DNA of 64,000 nucleotides from Jiulongibacter sp. Lineage in GTDB: Bacteria; Bacteroidota; Bacteroidia; Cytophagales; Spirosomataceae. How positions within the stretch are numbered: position 1 is the stretch's first letter; every line of letters begins with the position of its first letter. This document shows positions 20,808 to 31,220 of this stretch, one piece after another. Made by a program: the position numbers and the translations under genes. The notes below the pieces were generated by a model. That model made no database searches, was not told the origin of the DNA, and saw nothing but the letters and a program-made list of their open reading frames with translations. The stretch covers positions 22,618 through 86,617 of the forward strand of contig JAHEBN010000002.1 in the NCBI GenBank assembly GCA_024645245.1, in the 5' to 3' direction.

Positions 20808-20890
20808 GGGGGTGTACCAGAGTGGCCAAATGGGGCAGACTGTAAATCTGCTGGCGTACGCCTACGGTGGTTCGAATCCATCCGCCCCCA
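20808..20890 (+). tRNA. tRNA-Tyr (GTA)
   Basis: 83 bases with a long variable arm (class II). The acceptor stem GGGGGTG pairs with CGCCCCC; the anticodon loop is CTGTAAAT with anticodon GTA; the T loop is TTCGAAT. The discriminator base is A and CCA is not encoded. First of three tRNA genes in one transcript with tuf. Confidence 0.95.
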
Positions 20891-20907
20891 CAAGTCTTTT
20901 TGTTTTC

Positions 20908-20980
20908 GCGGGAGTAGCTCAGTTGGTAGAGCGATAGCCTTCCAAGCTATAGGTCGCGAGTTCGAACCTCGTCTCCCGCT
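20908..20980 (+). tRNA. tRNA-Gly (TCC)
   Basis: 73 bases. GCGGGAG pairs with CTCCCGC; anticodon TCC in the loop CTTCCAA; T loop TTCGAAC. Seventeen bases after tRNA-Tyr. CCA is not encoded. Confidence 0.95.
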
Positions 20981-20990
20981 CTTTCATTAA

Positions 20991-21062
<72 letters not shown>

Positions 21063-21160
21063 CACTTTGCATGAAACAATTTTTAAAGCAAGGGAATTAC
21101 CTTTTTGATGGAGGAAATAAAAGTATTTAATTCAAAAGAAAAACAATAAATTTTAATAAT

Positions 21161-22348
21161 ATGGCAAAAGAAAATTTTGACCGTAGTAAGCCTCACGTAA
21201 ATATTGGTACTATCGGTCACGTTGACCACGGTAAAACTACATTGACAGCTGCTATCACTACAGTTTTAGCGAAAAAAGGTCTTGCAAAATTGAGAGATTT
21301 CTCATCAATTGATAATGCACCTGAGGAGAAAGAAAGAGGTATTACTATTAATACTTCGCACGTAGAGTATGAAACAGCTAATCGTCACTATGCCCACGTT
21401 GATTGCCCTGGTCACGCGGATTATGTGAAGAACATGGTAACTGGTGCTGCTCAAATGGACGGTGCAATTATTGTGGTAGCTGCTACTGATGGTCCTATGC
21501 CTCAAACTCGTGAGCACATTTTGCTTGCCCGTCAGGTTGGTGTGCCTCAGCTTGTGGTTTTCATGAACAAAGTTGATATGGTTGACGATCCTGAGCTACT
21601 TGAGCTTGTGGAGATGGAAATTCGTGAACTTTTGTCATTCTATAAATTTGATGGTGATAATATCCCAGTAATACAAGGTTCAGCACTTGGTGGCTTGAAC
21701 GGTGAAGAGAAATGGGTAAAAACTATCGAAGAATTAATGGACGCAGTTGACAACTGGATTCCACTTCCTGCCCGTGCTACTGATAAGCCATTCCTTATGC
21801 CAGTTGAAGACGTATTCTCGATAACAGGTCGTGGTACTGTTGCTACTGGTCGTATCGAAACAGGAATTATCAATTCTGGCGAATCTGTTGATATCTTAGG
21901 TATGGGTGCAGAAGGACTTAAGTCGGTTGTAACTGGTGTGGAAATGTTCCGTAAAATCCTTGATAGAGGAGAAGCTGGTGATAATGTAGGTTTATTGTTG
22001 AGAGGTATTGAGAAAGAAGCGATCCGTCGTGGTATGGTAATCTGTAAGCCAGGTTCGGTGAAGCCGCATACCAAGTTTAAAGCTGAAGTTTATGTTCTTT
22101 CAAAAGAAGAAGGTGGACGTCACACTCCTTTCTTTAACAAATATCGTCCTCAGTTCTATTTTAGAACCACTGACGTTACAGGTGAAATCATGCTTCCTGC
22201 CAACGTAGAGATGGTTATGCCGGGTGATAACGTTACTATTGAAGTTACATTGATAAATGCAATTGCTATGGATAAAGGTCTTCGTTTCGCGATTCGTGAA
22301 GGTGGACGTACAGTAGGTGCTGGTCAGGTTACTGAAATTCTTGAATAA
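21161..22348 (+). CDS. tuf: Elongation factor Tu
   Basis: Delivers aminoacyl-tRNA to the ribosome as a GTP complex. The 395-residue protein has G1 GHVDHGKT, switch I with EERGITI-like [16 protein letters not shown]3 DCPGH, G4 NKVD, and the two C-terminal beta-barrel domains ending in [16 protein letters not shown]. It is co-transcribed with the three upstream tRNAs from the promoter at 20726-20756 and ends at a terminator at 22372. Its codon use is strongly biased, as expected for high expression. Confidence 0.99.
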   Translation: MAKENFDRSKPHVNIGTIGHVDHGKTTLTAAITTVLAKKGLAKLRDFSSIDNAPEEKERGITINTSHVEYETANRHYAHVDCPGHADYVKNMVTGAAQMDGAIIVVAATDGPMPQTREHILLARQVGVPQLVVFMNKVDMVDDPELLELVEMEIRELLSFYKFDGDNIPVIQGSALGGLNGEEKWVKTIEELMDAVDNWIPLPARATDKPFLMPVEDVFSITGRGTVATGRIETGIINSGESVDILGMGAEGLKSVVTGVEMFRKILDRGEAGDNVGLLLRGIEKEAIRRGMVICKPGSVKPHTKFKAEVYVLSKEEGGRHTPFFNKYRPQFYFRTTDVTGEIMLPANVEMVMPGDNVTIEVTLINAIAMDKGLRFAIREGGRTVGAGQVTEILE

Positions 22349-22371
22349 GTAATTTACGAATTCAATATATT

Positions 22372-22401
22372 AAAGCACTCCTTCGAGGGAGTGCTTTTTT
22401 T
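22372..22401 (+). terminator. Intrinsic terminator after tuf
   Basis: Ten-base-pair stem AAAGCACTCC / GGAGTGCTTT with a six-base loop, ending in seven T. It starts 23 bases after the tuf stop codon. Confidence 0.92.
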
Positions 22402-22422
22402 GTTTATTATATTTGCCCGAAT

Positions 22423-23631
22423 ATGAAAACCAAAAATGCAGCCACCGTATTTATTTTTATCACTGTCCTGATAGATGTAATTGGAATTGGAATTGTTATT
22501 CCAATCATACCTACACTAATAAAAGAGCTAGTAGGAGGTACTGTAAGCACAGCAAGCAATTATGCTATGTGGCTCATTCTTATTTATTCTTTAATGCAGT
22601 TCATATTTTCTCCCATAATTGGAGGTTTGAGCGATCAGTTTGGGAGAAGAAAAGTTTTACTGTTTTCTCTATTAGGATATGGAATAGACTCTCTTTTTCA
22701 GGCCTTGGCTCCAACGATTGGATGGCTATTTGTAGGTAGAACCATTTCCGGAATAACTGGTGGGAGTTTCACTACAGCCTTTGCCTACATTGCGGATGTA
22801 AGTCCTCCAGAAAAAAGAGCTCAGAATTTTGGTTTAATCGGGGCTGCATTTGGATTAGGCTTTATTATTGGACCCTCATTAGGTGGTATATTAGGTTCTT
22901 ACGGGAGCAGAGTGCCATTTTTTGCGTCAGCTGCACTTTCATTGTTAAATTGGCTTTATGGGTATTTTGTACTTCCAGAATCACTTGCTATTGAAAATCG
23001 CCGCAAATTTGATTTCAAAAGGGCAAATCCTTTTGGTAGTTTAAAAAACTTAAAGAAATATCCATTTATCCTGACACTGGTTGCCAGCTTATTTTTAGTA
23101 TATATAGCTGGTTATGCCCCACAAGCGGCATGGTCTTTTTATACTATCGAAAAATTTCATTGGAATGAGATGCAAATTGGCTTATCACTTGGATTTGTTG
23201 GCCTGATGATTGCCTTGGTTCAAGGAGGTTTAATTAGGGTAATTATTCCTAAATTTGGTGAGAAAAAAGCTTTGTTTTTTGGGCTCTTTATAAACATATT
23301 GGGTTTAATGGCTTTTGCTTTTGCCTATAAAGGATGGATGATGTATGCCATAATGGTACCTTTTGCATTAAGCGGGCTGGTAAATCCTGCTTTTCAAGGG
23401 ATTATTTCGAATCAGGTTAAAGCCAATGAGCAAGGTGAATTACAAGGAGCTCTTACAAGCGTGATGAGTATAGCATCCATTATAGGTCAACCATTGATGT
23501 TGGGACTTTTTGGGTGGTTTACTTCACCTGAGCATGGTATATATTTTCCGGGAGCCCCATTTGCCACTGCGTCAATTTTATGTCTCATTAGTACCTTAAT
23601 TTGTTTTAGGGTTTTAAAAACTTATAAATAA
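22423..23631 (+). CDS. MFS transporter, TetA-like DHA1 family
   Basis: A 402-residue inner-membrane protein with twelve predicted helices. The loop between helices 2 and 3 carries the major facilitator motif A (GGLSDQFGRRKVL), and helix 5 carries a motif C-like stretch (GAAFGLGFIIGPSLGG) typical of drug:H+ antiporters. It resembles the TetA/TCR-type family in overall plan, but the substrate cannot be read from sequence. The start ATG lies about 20 bases after the tuf terminator, leaving little room for its own promoter, so readthrough from tuf or a promoter inside the terminator region is possible. Confidence 0.85.
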   Translation: MKTKNAATVFIFITVLIDVIGIGIVIPIIPTLIKELVGGTVSTASNYAMWLILIYSLMQFIFSPIIGGLSDQFGRRKVLLFSLLGYGIDSLFQALAPTIGWLFVGRTISGITGGSFTTAFAYIADVSPPEKRAQNFGLIGAAFGLGFIIGPSLGGILGSYGSRVPFFASAALSLLNWLYGYFVLPESLAIENRRKFDFKRANPFGSLKNLKKYPFILTLVASLFLVYIAGYAPQAAWSFYTIEKFHWNEMQIGLSLGFVGLMIALVQGGLIRVIIPKFGEKKALFFGLFINILGLMAFAFAYKGWMMYAIMVPFALSGLVNPAFQGIISNQVKANEQGELQGALTSVMSIASIIGQPLMLGLFGWFTSPEHGIYFPGAPFATASILCLISTLICFRVLKTYK

Positions 23632-23656
23632 ACAAAAAGACATTACTGAATTGTTT

Positions 23657-23686
23657 TTTGTACTAACAGAAAATTTACTAAATTTG
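23657..23686 (+). promoter_or_regulatory. Bacteroidetes-type promoter for tRNA-Trp-secE-nusG
   Basis: TTTG (23657-23660), an 18-base spacer, TAAATTTG (23679-23686). Transcription would start near 23693, about 16 bases before tRNA-Trp. Confidence 0.8.
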
Positions 23687-23708
23687 CAGCCCTTTAAAGG
23701 TAAAATAT

Positions 23709-23779
23709 ACGGGCATAGTTTAAAGGTAGAACTACGGTCTCCAAAACCGTCAGTCTGGGTTCGAGTCCTAGTGCCCGTG
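23709..23779 (+). tRNA. tRNA-Trp (CCA)
   Basis: 71 bases. ACGGGCA pairs with TGCCCGT; anticodon CCA in the loop TCTCCAAAA; T loop TTCGAGT. It lies 39 bases before secE and shares its promoter, an order common across bacteria (tRNA-Trp, secE, nusG, rplK). Confidence 0.95.
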
Positions 23780-23818
23780 CTTAATCAGTTTTAAAGCTGG
23801 TATTAAAGAAATAACGAA

Positions 23819-24010
23819 ATGGAAAATTTGCAGTCGTTTTTTAAAAATTCATGGCATGAAATCACCAAAGAGGTGACATGGCCGAAATTTAGTGAATTAC
23901 AAGGAAGTGCTACTTTAGTGCTTGTTGCTTCCATAATATTTGCTTTAGTGGTGGGTACCATCGATTTTCTGATCGATAATGGCCTGAAACTTCTTTACCA
24001 ATCGTTTTAA
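23819..24010 (+). CDS. secE: Preprotein translocase subunit SecE
   Basis: The small stabilising subunit of the SecYEG channel in the inner membrane. The 63-residue protein is the short single-helix form: an amphipathic stretch with the conserved SWHEITKEVTWPKFSEL, then one membrane helix (residues ~32-52). Start ATG at 23819; nusG follows 12 bases later. Confidence 0.95.
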   Translation: MENLQSFFKNSWHEITKEVTWPKFSELQGSATLVLVASIIFALVVGTIDFLIDNGLKLLYQSF

Positions 24011-24022
24011 ATTGATCAAGAA

Positions 24023-24574
24023 ATGAGTGAATTAAATTGGTATGTAGTCAGAGCGGTATCTGGGCAAGAGAAAAAAATCAAGAATTACATTGAGAACGAA
24101 GCTGCCAGAGAAAAACTGACTGACTTTATTCCTCAGGTTTTGATCCCATCTGAGAAAATCGTGGAAATCAGAAATGGGAAGAAAAGAGTTCGTGAAAAAA
24201 ACTTTCTTCCTGGATATATGCTTATTCAGGCAGACCTAAACAATGGGGAGGTAATGCACATGGTGAAAAGCTTACCCGGAGTTATTGGTTTCTTAAGAAA
24301 AGATGGCAATTCTTCCATTGAACCGGAGCCTCTAAGGCAATCAGAAATAAACAGATTTTTAGGGGTTCAGGAAGAAGTTACTGAAGAAAGTATCGACTCA
24401 GGAATTTCATTTGTTAAAGGTGAGGCTGTAAAAGTTATTGATGGTCCTTTTGCAGGCTTTGAAGGTAATGTGGAAGATATTAACGATGAAAAGAAAAAAT
24501 TAAGTGTTGCCGTAAAGATTTTTGGAAGAAGCACACCGGTAGAGCTAAGCTACCTTCAGGTGGAGAAGATATAA
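24023..24574 (+). CDS. nusG: Transcription termination/antitermination factor NusG
   Basis: Binds RNA polymerase during elongation and links it to ribosomes or Rho. The 183-residue protein has the NGN domain (WYVVRAVSGQEKKIKNYIE, then FLPGYMLIQADL and LPGVIGFL) and a C-terminal KOW domain (KGEAVKVIDGPFAGFEGNVEDI). It ends 19 bases before a strong terminator, so in this genome rplK is read from a separate promoter rather than by simple run-on from nusG. Confidence 0.98.
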   Translation: MSELNWYVVRAVSGQEKKIKNYIENEAAREKLTDFIPQVLIPSEKIVEIRNGKKRVREKNFLPGYMLIQADLNNGEVMHMVKSLPGVIGFLRKDGNSSIEPEPLRQSEINRFLGVQEEVTEESIDSGISFVKGEAVKVIDGPFAGFEGNVEDINDEKKKLSVAVKIFGRSTPVELSYLQVEKI

Positions 24575-24593
24575 GGTAGTAAATAGATTAATT

Positions 24594-24621
24594 AAAAAGC
24601 CTGGATAATACCGGGCTTTTT
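24594..24621 (+). terminator. Intrinsic terminator after nusG
   Basis: Eleven-base-pair stem AAAAAGCCTGG / CCGGGCTTTTT with one T-G pair and loop ATAATA; the U run is the 3' arm of the stem. Confidence 0.9.
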
Positions 24622-24638
24622 ACGTTTATAAATAATTA

Positions 24639-24669
24639 TTTGAAAATTAAATAATTAAGCCTATCTTTG
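24639..24669 (+). promoter_or_regulatory. Bacteroidetes-type promoter for rplKAJL-rpoBC
   Basis: TTTG (24639-24642), a 19-base spacer, TATCTTTG (24662-24669): an exact consensus match. Transcription would start near 24676, leaving a leader of about 210 bases before rplK. Confidence 0.88.
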
Positions 24670-24675
24670 CAGTCC

Positions 24676-24888
24676 GTTTTGAGGCAGGTAAGCCTTGGAT
24701 GGCGTAAAATTGATTATTTTCTTGTCTTCCCGAGAGTAAATTAAGGGAAAGCTTCCCAAGGGAATTTAATCTAATCTTATGGAGAAACGAATGAGCAATT
24801 TTTGTGAAAATAATTGATTGTGACTAGGTTATGGGATCAGGTTGTGGTTCGTCATTTCGTATTTCTCACTTTATAAATTAGTAAAACA
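24676..24888 (+). other. Long untranslated leader of the rplK operon
   Basis: About 210 bases with no convincing open frame between the predicted start site and rplK. A small hairpin GGGAA-AGC-TTCCC (24746-24758) and several G-rich segments suggest structure. Ribosomal-protein leaders often hold a binding site for an encoded protein (L1 in this operon in many bacteria). No specific match can be shown here. Confidence 0.4.
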
Positions 24889-25326
24889 ATGGCGAAAGAA
24901 ATCGCAGGATACTTAAAGTTACAGGCGAAGGGTGGCCAAGCCAACCCTGCACCTCCAATTGGTCCTGCCTTGGGTTCGAAGGGTATTAATATCATGGAGT
25001 TCTGTAAGCAATTTAATGCCAGAACACAGGATAAAATGGGTCAGGTTGTTCCGGTATTAATTACATATTATTCCGATAAATCATTTGACTTTGTAATAAA
25101 AACCCCTCCAACAGCAGTTTTGCTTACTGAAGCAGCCAAAGTCAAAAAAGGTTCTGATCAGCCAAACAGATCTAAAGTAGGTAGTGTTACCTGGGAGCAG
25201 ATTAAAGTTATAGCTGAGACTAAGATGCCTGATTTAAACTGTTTCACTGTAGAGTCTGCTATGAAAATGGTGGAAGGTACAGCAGCAAATATGGGCTTAA
25301 GAATCAGAGGTACAAGACCTTTTTAA
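24889..25326 (+). CDS. rplK: 50S ribosomal protein L11
   Basis: Part of the GTPase-associated centre of the large subunit. The 145-residue length is standard; the N-terminal domain has [18 protein letters not shown] (the proline-rich hinge and thiostrepton-region motif) and the C-terminal rRNA-binding domain ends with [13 protein letters not shown]. First gene of the rplKAJL-rpoBC cluster. Confidence 0.99.
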   Translation: MAKEIAGYLKLQAKGGQANPAPPIGPALGSKGINIMEFCKQFNARTQDKMGQVVPVLITYYSDKSFDFVIKTPPTAVLLTEAAKVKKGSDQPNRSKVGSVTWEQIKVIAETKMPDLNCFTVESAMKMVEGTAANMGLRIRGTRPF

Positions 25327-25346
25327 TTTAAATTAACAAAATGGGA

Positions 25347-25364
25347 GCTATGCCTGAGCATGGC
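25347..25364 (+). promoter_or_regulatory. Hairpin before rplA, possible L1 control site
   Basis: GCTATGC (25347-25353), loop CTGA, GCATGGC (25358-25364), one G-T pair, preceded by GGGA. It is the only strong structure in the 55-base rplK-rplA gap and ends 17 bases before the rplA start, so it could affect rplA translation. L1 is known to repress its own operon in other bacteria by binding a mimic of its rRNA site; that this hairpin is such a site is inference. Confidence 0.35.
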
Positions 25365-25381
25365 GTTAAAACCAATTTTTT

Positions 25382-26080
25382 ATGTCAAGAATAACCAAAA
25401 AAAGAAAAGAAGCACTTTCGAAGTATGATGCTTCAAAAGAATATTCTTTGGCCGAAGCTGCTGATATATTGAAGCAGATTTCATACACCAAATTTGATTC
25501 ATCAGTTGATGTTGACGTTCGTTTGGGTGTAGACCCACGGAAAGCAGATCAAATGGTTAGAGGTGTAGTTGCCCTTCCTCATGGTACAGGTAAGTCCGTA
25601 CGGGTATTAGTGCTTTGTACTCCTGACAAAGAGCAGGAAGCAAAGGATGCTGGTGCCGATTATGTAGGTTTGGATGATTATATTTCTAAAATTGAGCAAG
25701 GATGGACTGATATCGACGTGATAATTACCATGCCTGCTGTAATGGCTAAATTAGGACGTTTAGGAAGAGTTTTAGGACCAAGGGGCTTAATGCCGAACCC
25801 TAAAGCTGGTACCGTAACACCTGAAGTAGGCAAAGCAGTAACTGAAGTGAAAGCTGGTAAGATCGACTTCAAAGTCGATAAGACAGGTATCATTCATGCA
25901 GGAATTGGTAAAGTATCATTTGGCCAGAAACAAATTGTTGAGAATGCAGTTGAGCTAATTCAAACTTTGATTAAGCTTAAACCTTCTTCAGCAAAAGGTA
26001 CATATGTTCGCAGCATTACGCTTTCGAGCACTATGAGCCCGGGTGTACAGATTGACAAATCATCAATAACAGGATTGTAA
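25382..26080 (+). CDS. rplA: 50S ribosomal protein L1
   Basis: Binds 23S rRNA at the mobile L1 stalk and helps release deacylated tRNA. The 232-residue protein has the two-domain L1 fold with the signature [23 protein letters not shown] near residue 125 and a typical C-terminal region ending in [14 protein letters not shown]. rplJ follows two bases after the stop, indicating translational coupling. Confidence 0.99.
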   Translation: MSRITKKRKEALSKYDASKEYSLAEAADILKQISYTKFDSSVDVDVRLGVDPRKADQMVRGVVALPHGTGKSVRVLVLCTPDKEQEAKDAGADYVGLDDYISKIEQGWTDIDVIITMPAVMAKLGRLGRVLGPRGLMPNPKAGTVTPEVGKAVTEVKAGKIDFKVDKTGIIHAGIGKVSFGQKQIVENAVELIQTLIKLKPSSAKGTYVRSITLSSTMSPGVQIDKSSITGL

Positions 26081-26082
26081 TC

Positions 26083-26616
26083 ATGAATAGAGAACAAAAA
26101 GGAGCAATGATCCAGGAATTGGCAGCAAAATTTGCCAGTACTCCTTATTTCTATATCACAGATGCTAGTGGGATGAGTGTGGCTAAAACCAACAAACTCA
26201 GAAGACTTTGCTTCGAGCGTGGTATTGAATACAGAGTAGTAAAAAATACACTGATCGAAAAAGCTCTTGAAACACTTGACACAGATTACACGCCCTTTAA
26301 GGACTCTGTTTTAAAAGGTTTTTCTGGTGTAATGTTTCACCCTGAATCGGGTAAAGCAGCCGCTAAACTAATAAAGGATTTTCTGAAAGAAAATAAGGAT
26401 TCTCTTATCTTAAAAGGTGCTTCGGTAGATTCAAGTCTGTTTATCGGACATGATCAATTAGATGCTCTCGAAAATCTGAAATCTAAAGCTGAATTGATTG
26501 GCGATGTAATCATGTTGTTGCAATCTCCTGCTAAAACCGTTATCGGTGCATTACAGAGTGGTGGCAATAACCTGGCTGGAATTCTTAAGACTTTGTCTGA
26601 AAAGGAAGCAGCCTAA
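26083..26616 (+). CDS. rplJ: 50S ribosomal protein L10
   Basis: Anchors L7/L12 dimers to the ribosomal stalk. The 177-residue protein shows the family pattern: N-terminal rRNA-binding domain (YFYITDASGMSVAKTNKLRR, YRVVKNTLIEKAL) and a C-terminal helix for L12 binding. It starts two bases after rplA. The usual L10 leader element upstream of rplJ has no room here, because the intergenic gap is only two bases. Confidence 0.98.
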   Translation: MNREQKGAMIQELAAKFASTPYFYITDASGMSVAKTNKLRRLCFERGIEYRVVKNTLIEKALETLDTDYTPFKDSVLKGFSGVMFHPESGKAAAKLIKDFLKENKDSLILKGASVDSSLFIGHDQLDALENLKSKAELIGDVIMLLQSPAKTVIGALQSGGNNLAGILKTLSEKEAA

Positions 26617-26661
26617 TTAATTAATTATTAAAGTATTAACTATTAAAATTTAAATACAAAT

Positions 26662-27045
26662 ATGGCAGATATTAAAGCGTTTGCTGAACAACTAGTTAAT
26701 TTAACTGTAAAAGAAGTTAAAGAATTAGCAGATATTTTGAAAGATGAATACGGTATTGAACCAGCTGCTGGTGGTGCCGTAATGGTAGCAGGTCCTGCTG
26801 CAGGTGCTGGTGAAGTAGCTGCTGTTGAAGAAAAAACATCATTTGATGTAATTCTTAAAGCTGCAGGTCCTAGCAAGTTAGCTGTAGTTAAATTAGTAAA
26901 AGACCTTACTGGCCTTGGATTGAAAGAAGCTAAAGATTTAGTTGATTCAGCTCCAAAACCTTTGAAAGAAGGAATTGCTAAAGACGAAGCTGATGCTTTG
27001 AAGAAACAATTAGAAGAAGCTGGTGCTGAAGTAGAAATTAACTAA
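26662..27045 (+). CDS. rplL: 50S ribosomal protein L7/L12
   Basis: The multicopy stalk protein that recruits translational GTPases. 127 residues: N-terminal dimerisation domain, an Ala/Gly/Pro/Glu hinge (about residues 34-55) and the C-terminal factor-binding domain with [20 protein letters not shown] and [17 protein letters not shown]. An attenuator-like hairpin follows at 27070 before rpoB. Confidence 0.99.
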   Translation: MADIKAFAEQLVNLTVKEVKELADILKDEYGIEPAAGGAVMVAGPAAGAGEVAAVEEKTSFDVILKAAGPSKLAVVKLVKDLTGLGLKEAKDLVDSAPKPLKEGIAKDEADALKKQLEEAGAEVEIN

Positions 27046-27069
27046 TTCTACACTAGTTCTTTTGTAACA

Positions 27070-27107
27070 GACTCGGTCCGGGAAGTCAATTTCCGGTCGA
27101 GTCTTTT
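27070..27107 (+). terminator. Terminator or attenuator between rplL and rpoB
   Basis: GACTCGG-T-CCGGGAA pairs with TTTCCGGTCGAGTC (one bulged base, loop GTCAA), followed by four T. The short T run suggests partial termination, as between rplL and rpoB in other bacteria, which would lower polymerase subunits relative to L7/L12. Confidence 0.7.
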
Positions 27108-27328
27108 GCTATAAATAGATATATCGTTATTAAACAGACCACAACTAAAAATTTTCGGAAGCTGCGGCTTCTCAAAAACTTAAGATTTTATCCGATACAC
27201 TGTCATTTTCGTGGGGTGGCAGCACAGGGGTAAAATTGGCTTCACTGCGATTTGTTTTGTTTTTAAAGTTCTGTGATGGATTTTGAAAACAAATTTAAAT
27301 AATTTTTTAATTTAAACAGTTTAAAGCC
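27108..27328 (+). other. rpoB leader region
   Basis: About 220 bases without a gene. It contains the hairpin GAAGC-TGCG-GCTTC near 27160-27175 and a G-rich block GTGGGGTGGCAGCACAGGGG near 27212-27231. No -33/-7 promoter pair was found. It is presumably an mRNA leader of rpoBC. Confidence 0.45.
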
Positions 27329-30300
27329 TTGAATTTGACAGACACCGGAAGGAAAACTTTTGCCAGTGTTCTCCCAGTTTTGGAATATCCTGATTTTTTG
27401 GATATTCAGTTGCAATCATTTCAGGAGTTTTTCCAGATTGACACCCCGGCTGAAAGCCGTCGTGCTGAAGGCCTTTACAAGGTTTTCATGGATAACTTTC
27501 CAATTGCAGACTCCAGGGAGAATTTTGTTCTTGAATTTGTCGATTATACAATCGATCCACCAAAATACTCTGTAGATGAGAGTATTGATAGAGGTTTAAC
27601 TTATTCAGTTCCTCTTAAAGCAAAACTTCGTTTGATTTGTAATGATGAAGATCACGAAGATTTTGAAACAATCGAGCAGGAAGTATTCTTAGGGAATATT
27701 CCTTACATGACTGAAAGGGGCTCTTTTGTAATCAATGGTGCTGAGCGTGTCATTGTATCGCAATTGCACAGATCGCCAGGAGTGTTTTTCTCAATGAGTA
27801 AACATACAAATGGCACAAAATTATATTCGGCTCGTGTTATTCCTATGAAAGGATCATGGATCGAATTTTCAACCGATGTAAACAATGTGATGTATGCTTA
27901 CATTGACCGTAAGAAGAAATTTCCGGTAACTACTTTGCTTAGGTCGATTGGTTTTGGATCGGATAAGGAAATTCTTGATTTATTTGATTTATCGGAAGAA
28001 GTTCCTGCGAAAAAGGCTGATCTTAAAAAAGTGGTTGGAAGAAAACTAGCTGCCAGAGTATTAAAAACATGGACAGAAGATTTCGTGGATGAAGATACAG
28101 GAGAGGTGGTTTCCATCGATCGTAACGAAGTTATTCTTGAGCGTGACTCAATAATTACGGAGGAAGATGTCGAGTTAATTCTTGATACCGAGCAGAAATC
28201 GATTATTCTACACAGGGAAGATGCTAATCTTGCAGAATTTAACATTATATACAACACGCTTCAAAAGGATAGTTCAAACTCCGAAAAAGAAGCGGTTGAG
28301 CAAATATATCGTCAGTTAAGAAATACGGAAGCTCCTGATGAAGCGACTGCCCGTGAAATTATTCAGGGTCTTTTCTTCTCGGATAAACGATACGATTTGG
28401 GTGAGGTTGGAAGATATAGAATTAATACAAAATTAAGTCTTCAAACTGATCTTGAAAAACGCGTATTGACAACAGAAGATATCATCAAGATTGTAAAATA
28501 CCTGATCGGTTTGATTAATGCGAAAGCAGTGGTTGATGATATTGATCACTTATCAAACAGACGTGTCCGTACCGTAGGTGAGCAACTTTCAAGTCAGTTT
28601 GGTGTTGGCCTTGCCCGTATGGCTCGTACAATTAAGGAAAGAATGAACGTTAGAGATAACGAAGATTTCAAACCAGTCGATTTGATCAATGCACGTACAC
28701 TTTCTTCAGTAATAAACTCATTCTTCGGTACCAACCAGCTTTCTCAGTTTATGGATCAAACCAATCCATTAGCGGAGATTACACACAAAAGAAGACTTTC
28801 CGCCCTTGGGCCTGGGGGACTTTCTCGTGAAAGAGCAGGCTTCGAAGTACGTGACGTTCACTACACACACTATGGTCGTCTTTGTACTATTGAAACTCCT
28901 GAAGGACCAAACATTGGTTTGATATCGTCGCTTTGTACTTATGCTAAAATCAACTCTATGGGTTTCATTGAAACTCCATATATGCAGATTGATAAAGGTA
29001 GAGCTACCGGTGAAATTAAATACTTAACTGCAGAAGAAGAAGATGGTAAACACATTGCCATGGCAACTTCAGGTATTAATAAGGATGGTACTTTCAGTGT
29101 AGACCAATTGAAGTGCCGTTATGAAGGTGATTTCCCGTTGAAAAATCCGGATGAAATCGAAATGATGGATATTGCTCCGAATCAGATTGTTTCGGTTGCT
29201 GCTTCATTAATTCCTTTTCTGGAGCATGATGATGCCAACCGTGCCCTGATGGGTTCAAACATGCAACGTCAGGCAGTTCCGCTTTTACGTCCGGAAGCTC
29301 CGATTGTGGGTACAGGACTTGAAGGTAGAATTGCTCGTGATTCACGTACGCTTACTGTGGCCGAAGGAGATGGTACAGTTGAATATGTAGACGCAAACAA
29401 AATTGTAGTAAACTATGACTGGAACGAAGACGACATCCTTGTTAACTTCACAACCAGCCAGAAAACATACGACTTAATTAAGTTCCGTCGTACCAACCAG
29501 GATACCTGCATCAACCTACGCCCGATTGTTAAAAAAGGCGATAGAGTTGCAAAAGGGAAAGTATTGGTAGAAGGTTATGCAACGCAAGGAGGCGAATTAG
29601 CCCTTGGTCGTAACCTCTTAGTGGCTTTCATGCCATGGCAGGGATATAACTTTGAGGATGCGATCGTAATATCTGAAAGAGTCGTACGCGACGATATCTT
29701 TACTTCAATTCACATTGAAGAGTTCGATCTCGAAGTGCGTGATACAAAACGTGGGGAGGAAGAATTAACAGCTGAAATTCCAAACGTTTCTGAAGAAGCT
29801 GTAAAAAATCTTGACGAAAACGGAATCGTACGTACGGGAACACATATTAAAGAAGGAGATATTCTAATTGGTAAAATCACGCCAAAGGGAGAGTCGGATC
29901 CAACACCGGAAGAGAAACTACTTAGAGCCATATTTGGTGATAAAGCTGGTGATGTAAAAGATGCTTCTAAAAAAGCTTCTCCTTCATTGCGTGGTGTCGT
30001 AATTGACACTAAACTTTTCTCTCGTCCATCGAAAGAAGAACGTGTTAAGCACAAAGAAGAGGTTAAGGTTTTGATGAAAAAACATAGCGTAAACCTTTCT
30101 AAGCTTAAAGAAGTCATGATCGATAAGATGGTGGCACTTTTAGACGGGAAAACCTGCAACGGTGTTAAACACAAATTCGGTGATGAATTGATTTCCAAAG
30201 GAATGAAATTCGGCAAGTCGAATATTTCAAATAATCTTTTCCCTGAGAAAAATCCATACGTTGACGAAAGTACATATAATGTGCCTGAGGAATCTAACTT

Positions 30301-31186
30301 ACTGGGTGACATCATTTTGGAAGGATGGACAAACGACGCAAATACAAATGAATTATTAGTAAGATTGGTTAAAAACTACTTATCTAAGCGTTCTGAAATC
30401 ATTGGTATATTTAAACGTGAGCGTTTCGTACTTGAAGTGGGTGATGAGCTTCCTGCAGGTATTGTGAAGTTGGCTAAAGTTTATATTGCTAAAAAGCGTA
30501 AGCTGAAGGTAGGTGATAAGATGGCTGGTCGTCACGGAAATAAAGGAGTAGTTGCTAGAATTGTTCGTGATGAAGATATGCCATTTACAGAAGATGGTCA
30601 ACCGATGGATATTGTATTGAATCCACTTGGTGTACCTTCCCGTATGAACATTGGTCAGCTTTATGAAACAGTTCTTGGATGGGCTGGCAGAAAACTTGGT
30701 AAAAGGTATGCTACGCCGATCTTTGATGGTGCATCAGCCGATCAGGTTGCTGCTGAACTTGAAGAAGCCGGACTACCAGAATACAGCCGAATGACCTTGA
30801 TAAATGGCCTTACTGGTGAAAGATTCGATCAGAAAGTAACCGTTGGTATTATTTACATGCTGAAATTAGGTCACTTGGTTGATGATAAAATGCACGCACG
30901 TTCAATCGGACCCTATTCATTAATTACACAACAGCCTCTTGGTGGTAAAGCACAATTTGGTGGTCAGCGTTTTGGTGAGATGGAGGTTTGGGCACTGGAA
31001 GCTTTCGGAGCTTCACATGTATTGCGTGAAATTCTGACTGTAAAATCAGATGATGTGATTGGCCGTGCCAAAGCTTATGAAGCTATAGTGAAAGGTGAAA
31101 ACTTACCTAAACCAAATATTCCGGAATCTTTCAATGTATTGATTCATGAATTACGTGGTTTGGCATTAGAAATCACTTTGAAATAA
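27329..31186 (+). CDS. rpoB: DNA-directed RNA polymerase subunit beta
   Basis: Catalytic subunit of RNA polymerase. The 1,285-residue protein contains all conserved regions, including the rifampicin pocket ([27 protein letters not shown]), ADNAFEDA-like [13 protein letters not shown], the bridge to beta-prime ([14 protein letters not shown]) and the C-terminal [27 protein letters not shown]. No in-frame ATG precedes the conserved start: an in-frame TAA at 27308-27310 leaves only TTG at 27329 (or TTG at 27335) before [11 protein letters not shown], so it must start at a TTG. The rifampicin-pocket residues look wild type (Asp, His, Ser positions present). Confidence 0.98.
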   Translation: MNLTDTGRKTFASVLPVLEYPDFLDIQLQSFQEFFQIDTPAESRRAEGLYKVFMDNFPIADSRENFVLEFVDYTIDPPKYSVDESIDRGLTYSVPLKAKLRLICNDEDHEDFETIEQEVFLGNIPYMTERGSFVINGAERVIVSQLHRSPGVFFSMSKHTNGTKLYSARVIPMKGSWIEFSTDVNNVMYAYIDRKKKFPVTTLLRSIGFGSDKEILDLFDLSEEVPAKKADLKKVVGRKLAARVLKTWTEDFVDEDTGEVVSIDRNEVILERDSIITEEDVELILDTEQKSIILHREDANLAEFNIIYNTLQKDSSNSEKEAVEQIYRQLRNTEAPDEATAREIIQGLFFSDKRYDLGEVGRYRINTKLSLQTDLEKRVLTTEDIIKIVKYLIGLINAKAVVDDIDHLSNRRVRTVGEQLSSQFGVGLARMARTIKERMNVRDNEDFKPVDLINARTLSSVINSFFGTNQLSQFMDQTNPLAEITHKRRLSALGPGGLSRERAGFEVRDVHYTHYGRLCTIETPEGPNIGLISSLCTYAKINSMGFIETPYMQIDKGRATGEIKYLTAEEEDGKHIAMATSGINKDGTFSVDQLKCRYEGDFPLKNPDEIEMMDIAPNQIVSVAASLIPFLEHDDANRALMGSNMQRQAVPLLRPEAPIVGTGLEGRIARDSRTLTVAEGDGTVEYVDANKIVVNYDWNEDDILVNFTTSQKTYDLIKFRRTNQDTCINLRPIVKKGDRVAKGKVLVEGYATQGGELALGRNLLVAFMPWQGYNFEDAIVISERVVRDDIFTSIHIEEFDLEVRDTKRGEEELTAEIPNVSEEAVKNLDENGIVRTGTHIKEGDILIGKITPKGESDPTPEEKLLRAIFGDKAGDVKDASKKASPSLRGVVIDTKLFSRPSKEERVKHKEEVKVLMKKHSVNLSKLKEVMIDKMVALLDGKTCNGVKHKFGDELISKGMKFGKSNISNNLFPEKNPYVDESTYNVPEESNLLGDIILEGWTNDANTNELLVRLVKNYLSKRSEIIGIFKRERFVLEVGDELPAGIVKLAKVYIAKKRKLKVGDKMAGRHGNKGVVARIVRDEDMPFTEDGQPMDIVLNPLGVPSRMNIGQLYETVLGWAGRKLGKRYATPIFDGASADQVAAELEEAGLPEYSRMTLINGLTGERFDQKVTVGIIYMLKLGHLVDDKMHARSIGPYSLITQQPLGGKAQFGGQRFGEMEVWALEAFGASHVLREILTVKSDDVIGRAKAYEAIVKGENLPKPNIPESFNVLIHELRGLALEITLK

Positions 31187-31220
31187 TTTAAAAGAACCAT
31201 TTTCAATAAAACATAGAGAA

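Noticed and set aside
22423..23631. Tetracycline resistance gene
   Set aside because: The transporter has the TetA-like plan, but the general family contains many other substrates and there is no tetR-like regulator or mobile element nearby.
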